Of a stretch of DNA of 7,046 bases, positions 1 to 6,638 are shown piece after piece. A model generated the notes under the pieces. The model ran no database searches. It was not told the origin of the DNA and saw nothing but the letters and a program-made list of their open reading frames with translations. The translations under genes were made by a program, and so were the position numbers. Numbering within the stretch: the stretch's first letter is position 1; every line of letters begins with the position of its first letter. Origin of the DNA: Flavobacteriales bacterium (GTDB lineage Bacteria > Bacteroidota > Bacteroidia > Flavobacteriales_F > PHOS-HE28); contig JALOLX010000064.1 in assembly GCA_025455765.1 (NCBI GenBank), positions 1 to 7,046 on the forward strand. Reading direction: 5' to 3'.

Positions 1-2739
1 GTTGGCCACACGGAGCATGTACATGCCATTGCTGAGGCCCATGTCCTTCGCGCTGAGTTCGATGTTGGCACCGCCGGTGGGCTGGTACACGTTCGTGTAT
101 ACCTGTGCACCGCGGATGTCCATCACGGTCACTTCGGTGCGGTCGTTGTCCATGCCGCTCACCTGCAGGGTGAAGTGATCGTTGGTGGGGTTCGGGAACA
201 GGTTCATCAGCACGGTGTTGCCAGCCACATCATCCAGACCTACGGCCACACCGAAGTTAATATCATCGATGTAGAGGTCGTTGGAGTACGGGCTGCTGAT
301 GAAGCGCCAGCGGAAGCGGTTGTTGGGGCCCAGCGTGGAGTTGGGGAGCGAGATGGTCTTCAAGCGCCATTCGGTGGGAGGTTCCACCGTGCTGTTACCG
401 TTCGTCACCAATTCGGCACCGGTGATGGTTCCGCCGGGAGCAATGGTGGACCAGGTACGGCCACAATCGACAGAGCGCTCCACCAGCAACTGTTCGGTAA
501 TGTTCTCAAGCACGCTGGTCTGGGTGCTGTAGGCGTAGCGGAAAGAGAGGACCACGCCGGTCTGCCCGGTCATATTGATCGAAGGGCTGATCAGGTCGTC
601 GATGTCGTTGGTATTGGTACCGTTGAGGAAGTCCAGTTGGTTGCGGTCCTTGCTGTTCAGCTTCGCGCAGCTATTGCCACTGAAACCGGCACCTTCATAT
701 CGGGTCCAGAACGTGTGGTTGCCGCCGTAGTTGCCATCATGGAACGGTGCCAGGGAGGGGTCCTCGTCGAAGTTCTCATAGAACGGACCGGGGTTGGTGG
801 CACCATCGCCGATGTTGACGGCGTACTCGTTGGTCTTCGTGCTGGAACCATAAGCGTTGGTCACGGTCAGGCTCACGGTCTTCCACCCTCCACTGGTGAA
901 CTGAACGGTCGGGTTCTGCAGGTCGCTGGTGGCAGGGTTACCATCTTGGAAGGTCCAGCTCCAGGAAGTGCCCGCTCCACCACTGCTGTTATCTCGGAAC
1001 GTAATGCCCGAGTTCGCACATGCAGTGGAAGGGTAGGGCACCACGTTGTTCGAAAGTGCGGCGTAGAAATCAGCGTTCGGAGGGCAGGAAGCCACATAAC
1101 CTTCATTGGTGCCGGTCGCCACGAGGTTGTCCGCTTGCCACAGGCTCCGGCGATCGCCCACGTCCGAGTTCAAGGCTGCGCGCATGCGCTCCACTTGACC
1201 TTCAGTGAACTGCTTGGAGCAATAGGAATACTCCATGTAGTTCTCCACGTTCTCGATCACACCGTATTTACCGGCAAGCCATAAGCTATCGATGTAGAAG
1301 CCACCGTTCTCGCTCTCAGCATTCCATGCATAGATGCGGATGGTAATGGTCTCATCCGTTTCGGGCTCCAAAGGATTGCTGCTGGGGAACAGTGCGGCCA
1401 GGTTGACGCGGCAGCCGTTGATGGTATTGTCCACATCGTTGCGGATGAAGAACGTGGAGCCGGTGATGATCTGCAGGTTGGGGTCTGATGCAGAGTTCAG
1501 TGCGGTAAAGTTGTTGCCGAAGCTGTTGGTGCGGGTGGCCTTTACTGCAAATGCGCGAGGACCATCGAGGTCGCGACGAGCACGGAAGTTGACCTGCGTA
1601 GGACGGTGAGCGAAGGGCAACGTGGGGTCGATGGTGAACTCGTAATACTTGTTGAGGTCGAGCGAACCGGTCATGTTAGCGAAGACGGTCTCCCCATCTG
1701 CGGCGCCCGTGCCCCAGCCGTTCGTACCGAACTGGCCATCGGCCATGTTGGTTCCGGACAGGCCGGATGCGGACATGTTGCTCACCACGACAGGCAACTG
1801 GTTCAGGAAGGTGTCCACCTCTGCAGGAATGGGCGTGTTGTCCACCAGGGGACCTCCATTTGTCATATTGTCGAAGCTCATCACCGTGTTCCGGAAGTCC
1901 TGTGAGGAGCAATCGATGTCGTTGAACCGGCAATAGCCAGGCTTGTGGCCTTTGGTCAGGGGGGTATCCTGCACCCCATCGTCGCTGCACTGCGAGACCA
2001 TGTTCTGGGAGCCCGGTACGCCGTCGATCCCAGCCACGTTCTGTCCCCAGGTATGGGCGAGGTTGAACGAGTGACCAAGCTCGTGGGTAAGCGTATTGTC
2101 ATCGTTCCCGACGCTGCCTGCCAGCATCATCACTCCGTCAGCGATCTGGGAGATCCCCGTCAGCGCATTGGGGTAATAGGCGTAACCAGCAGCACCGCCA
2201 CCCATGCGGCGGGATACCCAGATGTTCATGTACTTGTTGCGGGGCCAATAATTGAACTTGGCAGCGTCATCGCCCACCAGGGTAAGCGGCGTGTATACGC
2301 GATCGATACCGTTGGTGCAGTTCCCTTCCGGGTCGATCTTGGCCAGACGGAATTCAACCTTCACGTCACCAGCGATCTGCTGATAATAGGGCACGGCGGT
2401 GTTCAGGTCACTGTTGAGCTTCCGGTAGTCGTCGTTCAACTCTTGGAGTGCGCTCTCGATCAGTGACGCAGGGAGGTTCTCGTCGCCACCAGCATGCAGA
2501 ATGTGGAACACGATCGGCACGATGTATACGGTCTCGTCGTCCCGCTGCACAGCGCTGTTGCGCAGCAATTCCACCATTTCGGCTTCATAAGCGGCCTCCC
2601 GCTCCAAATAGGTAGGGTCCTGCTCGATGAGGCGTTGTCGCATTTCATCTGCCTGACACCAGTGCAACTGTGGCGCCTGCTGCGCCGTCGCGGCCATAGG
2701 TAGCGCTGCGATGCTGAGTTTGAGTAAGAGTTGTTTCAT
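1..2739 (-). CDS. Secreted M43 (pappalysin-like) zinc metalloprotease with PKD and T9SS sorting domains, C-terminus cut by window edge
   Basis: The frame is open for 913 codons from ATG at 2739 to the window edge. Residues 1-19 form a signal peptide (Lys, hydrophobic core, cleavage near ATA|QQ). A short pro-region with Cys28 leads into the M43 catalytic domain from about residue 70 (YIVPIVFHILH). The zinc site is HELGHSFNLAH at 219-229, with His219, His223 and His229 as ligands and Glu220 as catalytic base. The family-typical DTP follows. The Met-turn NYMEYSYC lies at 500-507, followed by FTEGQVERMR. Between them, residues about 278-493 form an unusual insert (listed separately). A PKD domain follows at about 553-644 (WSWTFQDG core). 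Next is a MAM-like or jelly-roll beta-sandwich at about 653-832, ending LYIDDINFG. A T9SS type A sorting domain starts near residue 846 (NLFPNPTND); probably only some 10-15 residues are missing. Inferred role: an extracellular or surface-attached endopeptidase exported by Sec and then T9SS. The substrate is unknown. Confidence 0.92.
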   Translation of the reverse strand, partial: MKQLLLKLSIAALPMAATAQQAPQLHWCQADEMRQRLIEQDPTYLEREAAYEAEMVELLRNSAVQRDDETVYIVPIVFHILHAGGDENLPASLIESALQELNDDYRKLNSDLNTAVPYYQQIAGDVKVEFRLAKIDPEGNCTNGIDRVYTPLTLVGDDAAKFNYWPRNKYMNIWVSRRMGGGAAGYAYYPNALTGISQIADGVMMLAGSVGNDDNTLTHELGHSFNLAHTWGQNVAGIDGVPGSQNMVSQCSDDGVQDTPLTKGHKPGYCRFNDIDCSSQDFRNTVMSFDNMTNGGPLVDNTPIPAEVDTFLNQLPVVVSNMSASGLSGTNMADGQFGTNGWGTGAADGETVFANMTGSLDLNKYYEFTIDPTLPFAHRPTQVNFRARRDLDGPRAFAVKATRTNSFGNNFTALNSASDPNLQIITGSTFFIRNDVDNTINGCRVNLAALFPSSNPLEPETDETITIRIYAWNAESENGGFYIDSLWLAGKYGVIENVENYMEYSYCSKQFTEGQVERMRAALNSDVGDRRSLWQADNLVATGTNEGYVASCPPNADFYAALSNNVVPYPSTACANSGITFRDNSSGGAGTSWSWTFQDGNPATSDLQNPTVQFTSGGWKTVSLTVTNAYGSSTKTNEYAVNIGDGATNPGPFYENFDEDPSLAPFHDGNYGGNHTFWTRYEGAGFSGNSCAKLNSKDRNQLDFLNGTNTNDIDDLISPSINMTGQTGVVLSFRYAYSTQTSVLENITEQLLVERSVDCGRTWSTIAPGGTITGAELVTNGNSTVEPPTEWRLKTISLPNSTLGPNNRFRWRFISSPYSNDLYIDDINFGVAVGLDDVAGNTVLMNLFPNPTNDHFTLQVSGMDNDRTEVTVMDIRGAQVYTNVYQPTGGANIELSAKDMGLSNGMYMLRVAN
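1261..1908 (-). other. In-frame beta-sandwich insertion inside the M43 catalytic domain (protein residues about 278-493)
   Basis: After DIDC (274-277) the M43 pattern breaks off and resumes at VIENVENYMEYSYC from residue 494. The roughly 216 residues between them contain a linker (about 278-317) with an NTVMSFD segment. A beta-rich region at about 318-489 follows, with YYEFTIDP, VNFRARRDLDGPRAFAVK and ITIRIYAWN, ending in GGFYIDSLWLAGKYG. This order of strands, with an 'RR..dGPr.fav' core and a closing 'GG.fyiDsl.l.G', resembles the jelly-roll modules common in secreted Bacteroidota and PEP-CTERM-type proteins. The reading frame is intact on both sides and base composition looks like the flanks, so frame disruption is unlikely. 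The domain assignment is by pattern only. The boundaries are uncertain by about 10 residues. Confidence 0.7.
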
Positions 2740-2914
2740 GGCTTTCACCGTGCAAGAGGTATTTGAGGGGGTCTCTCGGGCCCTAAGTTAAGGCGCCGAT
2801 CGGCAGTACGGTTCGTTGGTCGTGCAGATCGACGAGGAACGGCAGCCTGGAATTAGGCAGCGGTAGCCCGACGAGAATGCCGCCAGGTCGCTCATGTGGC
2901 TGCGAAACAGGTGG
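2740..2914. other. Intergenic spacer and probable promoter region of the protease gene
   Basis: This is the only substantial gap in the window, lying between the aminotransferase stop and the protease start. It should hold the 3' end of the upstream transcript and the protease promoter. On the minus strand TAACTTAG (2790-2783) is one base off the Bacteroidota -7 consensus TAnnTTTG and would give a leader of roughly 35-40 bases, but I see no matching TTG near -33, so the call is weak. A perfect 10-base palindrome GCCGATCGGC lies at 2795-2804. No hairpin followed by a T-run is visible, so no intrinsic terminator can be called. No credible small gene is present. Confidence 0.4.
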
Positions 2915-4105
2915 TTAGGTCATCGCTCGGTCAAGGGCCGAAAGAATGGTCCTGCACGCGTACCGAACTTGATCTTCGTTGATGGTAAGGGGTGGTGCGA
3001 TCCGGAAAGCGGAGGGGCAGCTCAAGAACCAGAACCCCATCACGCCCTCCTTCAGCGCCAGATGGACCACCTGTTGCACCCGGTCGGCATCGCCCAGCTC
3101 CACCGCCAGCATCAGCCCCGTTCCCCGCACCTCCAGAATGCCAAGATGATCCAGCAGCTCCTTGAACAAGCTGCCCATCCGATCAGCGCGTTCGGCAAGT
3201 GCCTCATCTTCCAACACACGCAGCGCCGCGAGACCGGTGGCACACGGCAACGGGTGCCCGCCGAAGGTGGTGATGTGCCCCAGCATGGGGTCATGCGTGA
3301 AGAGGGCCATGTGTGCGGCACTGCTGACGAAGGCCCCCATCGGCAACCCGCCGCCCAAGGCCTTGCCCAGCACCAGGATGTCCGGCACCACGCCACTGTG
3401 TTCAAAGGCGAACCGTCTTCCCGTACGGCCGAAGCCGGTCTGTACCTCATCGAAGATCAGCTGGGCCCCCACCGCCGTGCAGCGGATGCGCAGGGCCATC
3501 AACCAGCCTTCCGGCGGTAGGCGCACACCGGCATCGCCCTGGATGGGTTCCACGACGACAGCTGCACAGTGCGCATCGATCAGCTCCAGGTCCTCGAAGT
3601 TCCCATAGCGCAGGTATGCGGTGTCCGGGAGCAGCGGGCGGTTGCGGTATTTCTTGGTCTCGTTGTCCGTGAGGCTGAGCGAGCCGTGGGTGCTGCCGTG
3701 GTAGCTCTTGCGACAGCCCATTAGCCGGGTGCGTCCGGTGATCCGTTTGGCCAGCTTCAGCGCCGCCTCGATGGCCTCGGTACCGCTGTTCACGAAATAG
3801 ACGCTGTCCAAGCCTGCGGGTAGGAGGGCCGTCAAGGCTTCGGCGAAGCGCACTTGAGGCTCCTGGATGAACTCACCGTACGGGATCACATGGAGGTAGC
3901 GCTCGCTCTGATCGCGCAGCGCCTCCAGCACAGCGGGATGCCGATGGCCCACATTGTTCACGGCCAGGCCGGCTACAAGATCCAGGTAACGCTTGCCGTC
4001 GCGGGTATGGATCCAGCACCCTTCGGCCTTCACCACATCCAGCGCGAGCGGATGCGGGCTGGTCTGTGCCAGGTGCCGGTGGAACGCGTCATGCAAGTGG
4101 GCCAT
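2915..4105 (-). CDS. Class III PLP-dependent aminotransferase (acetylornithine/ornithine aminotransferase-like)
   Basis: The 396-residue product has the usual length and motif order of fold-type I, class III (AAT_III) transaminases. Counting from ATG at 4105, the motifs are: NSGTEA at 106-111, which binds the PLP phosphate; YHGSTHG at 135-141, carrying the aromatic residue that stacks on PLP; FDEVQTGFGRTG from 218, with Asp219 contacting the pyridine nitrogen; Lys248 in LGKALGGG, the Schiff-base lysine; HITTFGGHP from 277; and Arg368 in FRIAPPL, likely binding the substrate carboxylate. All key residues are present, so the enzyme should be active in the cytoplasm. The family transfers amino groups from omega-amino or ornithine-type donors to 2-oxoglutarate; the exact substrate cannot be read from sequence, and no arginine-pathway genes are nearby. 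A TTG at 4132 would extend it by 9 residues and overlap the upstream stop (TTGA). I prefer the ATG because the family's N-terminal alignment starts there. The stop is TAA. Confidence 0.9.
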   Translation of the reverse strand: MAHLHDAFHRHLAQTSPHPLALDVVKAEGCWIHTRDGKRYLDLVAGLAVNNVGHRHPAVLEALRDQSERYLHVIPYGEFIQEPQVRFAEALTALLPAGLDSVYFVNSGTEAIEAALKLAKRITGRTRLMGCRKSYHGSTHGSLSLTDNETKKYRNRPLLPDTAYLRYGNFEDLELIDAHCAAVVVEPIQGDAGVRLPPEGWLMALRIRCTAVGAQLIFDEVQTGFGRTGRRFAFEHSGVVPDILVLGKALGGGLPMGAFVSSAAHMALFTHDPMLGHITTFGGHPLPCATGLAALRVLEDEALAERADRMGSLFKELLDHLGILEVRGTGLMLAVELGDADRVQQVVHLALKEGVMGFWFLSCPSAFRIAPPLTINEDQVRYACRTILSALDRAMT

Positions 4106-4128
4106 GGCGCAAAGGTCGGGCGCTGCGC

Positions 4129-4611
4129 TCAATGGCGCGGACGTCCCCCGGGCGGCGGCCCCATGCGTTCCCGGATACGCCGCAGCACTTCCCGATCGAA
4201 GTCATGCTCAGCCCGGATCAGCTCCACGGTGCGCTTGGCGCCGATGGCCTTCACGAAGCGGTCCTTGTACGTGCGTTCAAGTTCCAGCTCGCGCTGCCGC
4301 AGTTCCAAACCTTTGTTGAGGCGCTCCAGGGCTTGCTGTTCCGTCAGGCCGGCTTCGTCCTCACCCTTGCCGCGCATGGTGCGTCGCATTTCCTTGCGGT
4401 TGGCGTCGCGTGCTTCGTCGTAGGCGTTGTAGATCGGCCAGAAGGTCTGTGCTTCCTCTGGGGATAGGTCCAGGCGGCCAGTGAGGTAGGCGATCTTCTG
4501 GGCCTTCACCTCACGCAGGCGGTCGTCGCTCAAGGGCGGGGCATCATCAGGCTGGGCCAGCGCCGCTAACGCAGGCAGGAAGGCGATGAGGAGGGCGAGG
4601 AGCTTCTTCAT
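4129..4611 (-). CDS. Spy/CpxP-like (LTXXQ-type) periplasmic protein
   Basis: A 160-residue protein with a clear Sec signal peptide at residues 1-19 (MKKLL, then a Leu/Ala-rich core, cleavage at ALA|Q). The mature part is almost wholly charged and helical. Two LTXXQ-like segments typical of the Spy/CpxP superfamily are visible: LDLSPEEAQ at 47-55 and GLTEQQALERL at 88-98, separated by a helix with WPIYNAYDEAR. The tail is Arg/Pro/Gly-rich. Known relatives are small periplasmic helical chaperones or stress sensors (Spy, CpxP, the metal sensor CnrX). Its ATG overlaps the stop of the membrane protein gene by four bases (ATGA), which suggests translational coupling and a shared task with the sigma/anti-sigma pair. 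Metal binding is not evident: the mature protein has only two His (136 and 160) and no Cys. Chaperone or sensor function is inferred from family and context. Confidence 0.8.
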   Translation of the reverse strand: MKKLLALLIAFLPALAALAQPDDAPPLSDDRLREVKAQKIAYLTGRLDLSPEEAQTFWPIYNAYDEARDANRKEMRRTMRGKGEDEAGLTEQQALERLNKGLELRQRELELERTYKDRFVKAIGAKRTVELIRAEHDFDREVLRRIRERMGPPPGGRPRH

Positions 4612-5066
4612 TGGACAGGCAGTTCTTCGAGAATGAGTTCGAGCGGCAGGTCGCGGTGTTCGAGGTAGGTGGCGAGGACATCCTCGTTCAACCCGTCGGC
4701 CACAGGCATCAGGTCAGGGCTTTCGGCCACCAGTACATGCAGGTCTTCGCTGTCAAGCTGATCGATCTCCAGCTCGTAGGCGAGGGCTTGCGCCTCGGGG
4801 GTGGCGGGGTCGTTCACTGGGTTGGGGCGCAGCGCCAGGAAAAGCACCCCACCAAGGATAGCAGCGGCAGCCAAGCCCTTCAACAGCGGTGCACGGCGGA
4901 AGGGGATCACGTGGCCACGCGCGTCAGGTGCAGAACGGATGCGGTCCATCACGCGAAGGCGGAGTTCCTCGTCCGCGCCGGGAGGGGGCGTGAGCGTGGA
5001 CTTGCCGCGCAGACCCCGCAAGGTCGGCGCATCGTGCAGCTCGTGGAGGTGTTCCTGGTCGTTCAT
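4608..5066 (-). CDS. Single-pass membrane protein, probable anti-sigma factor of the adjacent ECF sigma factor
   Basis: A 152-residue protein with a cytoplasmic-type N-terminus, one membrane segment at about residues 61-79 (LLKGLAAAAILGGVLFLAL, preceded by PFRR) and an acidic, Leu-rich C-terminal part expected in the periplasm. The N-terminal stretch LRGLRGKSTLTPPPGAD followed by RLRVMDRI resembles the 'pF.vP.gYFe.l...i' pattern that often opens anti-sigma-like proteins encoded after sigma factors in Bacteroidota. It contains no cysteine at all, so it is not a zinc-binding (ZAS) anti-sigma factor. It starts 23 bases after the sigma gene and overlaps the Spy-like gene by four bases. Function is inferred from topology and gene order. 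A membrane protein unrelated to sigma control remains possible. Confidence 0.7.
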   Translation of the reverse strand: MNDQEHLHELHDAPTLRGLRGKSTLTPPPGADEELRLRVMDRIRSAPDARGHVIPFRRAPLLKGLAAAAILGGVLFLALRPNPVNDPATPEAQALAYELEIDQLDSEDLHVLVAESPDLMPVADGLNEDVLATYLEHRDLPLELILEELPVQ

Positions 5067-5089
5067 CGGTGGTCCGTGTTACTTGGACG

Positions 5090-5656
5090 TCATACGCCCA
5101 CGTTGGTTCGATCGGCCTGCAACCATTGTTCGATCTTTTTCACCGCGATGTGGTAGCTGCTTTTCAGTGCCCCTACGCTGGTGCCGGTGATGCGGCTCAT
5201 ATCCTCGTACTTCAGCTCGTCGAAGTACCGCATGGTGAACACGGCACGTTGCTTGTCAGGCAGCCGCATCAATGCCTGCTGCAGCAGCAGGCCGATCTCA
5301 TCTGAGCTGAGGTGCGCACTGGCATCCGGTGCACCGGTGCCATTGTCGCTCAAGTGATCCGTGCCAACGAACGTTCTGCGGTTGGCCTTGCGCAGGTGGT
5401 CGAGGCATTGGTTGTGAACGATGCGGTACATCCAGCTGTAGAGCGCCGATCCTCCGCGAAAGTCAGGGAGGCTGTGCCAGATCTTCACGAAGCTGTCCTG
5501 GAGGACGTCCTGGGCGGCATCATGGTCGTTCACCATACGCCGTACGAAGTGGTACAAGCGCTGCTGGTACTGCCGCATCAGCTGGTCGAACGCCTGATGG
5601 CGCGTGCGCTCTTCGCGGAAGAGGCGGAGCAGTTCCTCGTCGGACAGAGCGTTCAT
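5090..5656 (-). CDS. ECF-subfamily RNA polymerase sigma-70 factor
   Basis: At 188 residues the product has the two-domain build of an ECF sigma factor and lacks region 1 and a full region 3. Region 2 spans about 22-92: the core-binding helix has DAAQDVLQDSFVKIW (46-60) and the -10-recognition helix runs through SWMYRIVHNQCLDHLRK (74-90). A variable linker (about 93-122) leads to region 4 at about 125-178, with LPDKQRAVFTMRYFDELKYEDM and a helix-turn-helix around ITGTSVGALKSSYHIAVKKI (156-175) that reads the -35 element. The role is to redirect RNA polymerase to a specific regulon, probably upon an envelope signal, given the membrane and periplasmic proteins encoded next. It lies 22 bases after the transketolase stop, so it may be co-transcribed with it. 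No autoregulatory promoter could be recognised in that short gap. Confidence 0.93.
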   Translation of the reverse strand: MNALSDEELLRLFREERTRHQAFDQLMRQYQQRLYHFVRRMVNDHDAAQDVLQDSFVKIWHSLPDFRGGSALYSWMYRIVHNQCLDHLRKANRRTFVGTDHLSDNGTGAPDASAHLSSDEIGLLLQQALMRLPDKQRAVFTMRYFDELKYEDMSRITGTSVGALKSSYHIAVKKIEQWLQADRTNVGV

Positions 5657-5678
5657 GCGGCTGTCCGGTGATCGATGA

Positions 5679-6635
5679 TCAGCGCCGTGCGATGGCCCGG
5701 CGTGCGGCGGCCACCACGTTCGGCGTGTCCAGGCCGTACTTCACCAACAATTGATCGGGCGTTCCGCTTTCCCCGAAGCTGTCGTTCACGGCCACGAATT
5801 CCTGCGGCGTGGGACGATGCACGGCGAACACCTGGGCGATCGCATCCCCCAGGCCTCCATGTCGGTTGTGTTCCTCGCAGGTCACCGCGCATCCTGTGCG
5901 TGTTACGCTCTTTAGGACGGCCTCCACGTCGAGAGGTTTGATCGTGTGCATGTTGATCACTTCAGCGCGGATGCCTTCGTTCGCCAGCTCTTCGGCGGCC
6001 TGCAGTGCCTTCCACACCAGGTGGCCACAGGCGAAGATGCTGACATCGGTGCCTTCCACGAGCACCTGGGCCTTGCCGATCTCGAAGGGCAGGTCAGCGG
6101 GCAGGAACACCGGCCACTTGGGTCGCCCGAAGCGCAGGTACACCGGCCCGTGGTGGTCGGCGATGGCGAGGGTGGCCGCCTTGGTCTGGTTGTGGTCCGC
6201 AGGCACGATCACGGTCATGCCGGGCAACATGCGCATGAGACCGATATCCTCCAGGATCTGGTGGGTGGCGCCGTCCTCGCCCAAGGTCAATCCGGCATGG
6301 CTGGCACAGATCTTCACGTTCTTGTCCGCGTAGGCGATGCTCTGGCGGATCTGGTCGTAGACGCGGCCGGTGCTGAAGTTGGCGAAGGTGCCGGTGAAGG
6401 GGATCTTGCCTCCGATGGTGAGCCCTGCCGCGATGCCCATCATGTTGGCTTCGGCGATGCCTACTTGGATGAACCGTTCGGGGAATTCCTTGTGGAAGGC
6501 ATCCATCTTCAACGAACCGGTGAGGTCGGCACAGAGCGCCACCACGTTGGGGTTGCGACGGCCCAGTTCCAACAGTCCGGCGCCGAAGCCGCTGCGGGTG
6601 TCCTTTTGGTCAAGGATGGGGTAGGTGGTGCTCAT
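5679..6635 (-). CDS. Transketolase family protein, C-terminal subunit (pyrimidine-binding and C-terminal domains)
   Basis: A 318-residue protein matching only the second half of a full transketolase (usually about 650 residues), as in organisms with split subunits. The pyrimidine-binding domain occupies about 10-170: VGIAEANMMGIAAGL holds Glu62, the residue that activates the thiamine diphosphate aminopyrimidine ring, and GEDGATHQ (119-126) is the signature loop. The C-terminal domain (about 185-318) contains INMHTIKPLD (227-236) and CEEHNRHGGLG (253-263). It should pair with an N-terminal subunit of about 280 residues that binds the diphosphate, forming the cytoplasmic enzyme that exchanges two-carbon ketol units in the pentose phosphate pathway. 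That partner is not encoded next to it in this window. A DXS or other 2-ketoacid-type enzyme beta subunit is less likely given the TIKPLD and GEDGATHQ motifs. Its ATG follows the upstream stop by three bases. Confidence 0.88.
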   Translation of the reverse strand: MSTTYPILDQKDTRSGFGAGLLELGRRNPNVVALCADLTGSLKMDAFHKEFPERFIQVGIAEANMMGIAAGLTIGGKIPFTGTFANFSTGRVYDQIRQSIAYADKNVKICASHAGLTLGEDGATHQILEDIGLMRMLPGMTVIVPADHNQTKAATLAIADHHGPVYLRFGRPKWPVFLPADLPFEIGKAQVLVEGTDVSIFACGHLVWKALQAAEELANEGIRAEVINMHTIKPLDVEAVLKSVTRTGCAVTCEEHNRHGGLGDAIAQVFAVHRPTPQEFVAVNDSFGESGTPDQLLVKYGLDTPNVVAAARRAIARR

Positions 6636-6638
6636 GGA

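Noticed and set aside
175..1284. Long plus-strand open frame of about 370 codons opposite the protease gene
   Set aside because: It mirrors the high-GC codon pattern of the minus-strand gene, has no recognisable motifs, and lies wholly inside a gene with strong domain evidence.
2795..2804. Perfect palindrome GCCGATCGGC as an operator or terminator stem
   Set aside because: A 10-base GC-rich palindrome can occur by chance at this composition, there is no T-run after it, and no second copy was seen.
2811..2840. Imperfect inverted repeat (GTTC...GTCG / CGAC...GAAC) as a terminator for the aminotransferase transcript
   Set aside because: The stem is interrupted by mismatches and is not followed by a run of T on the minus strand.
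2788..2895. Minus-strand frame of 35 codons with four cysteines in the spacer before the protease gene
   Set aside because: It is too short, has no visible ribosome binding site, lacks a signal or known motif, and occupies the region expected to hold the promoter.
4608..5066. Zinc-binding (ZAS) anti-sigma factor
   Set aside because: The HxxxCxxC signature is absent; the protein has no cysteine.
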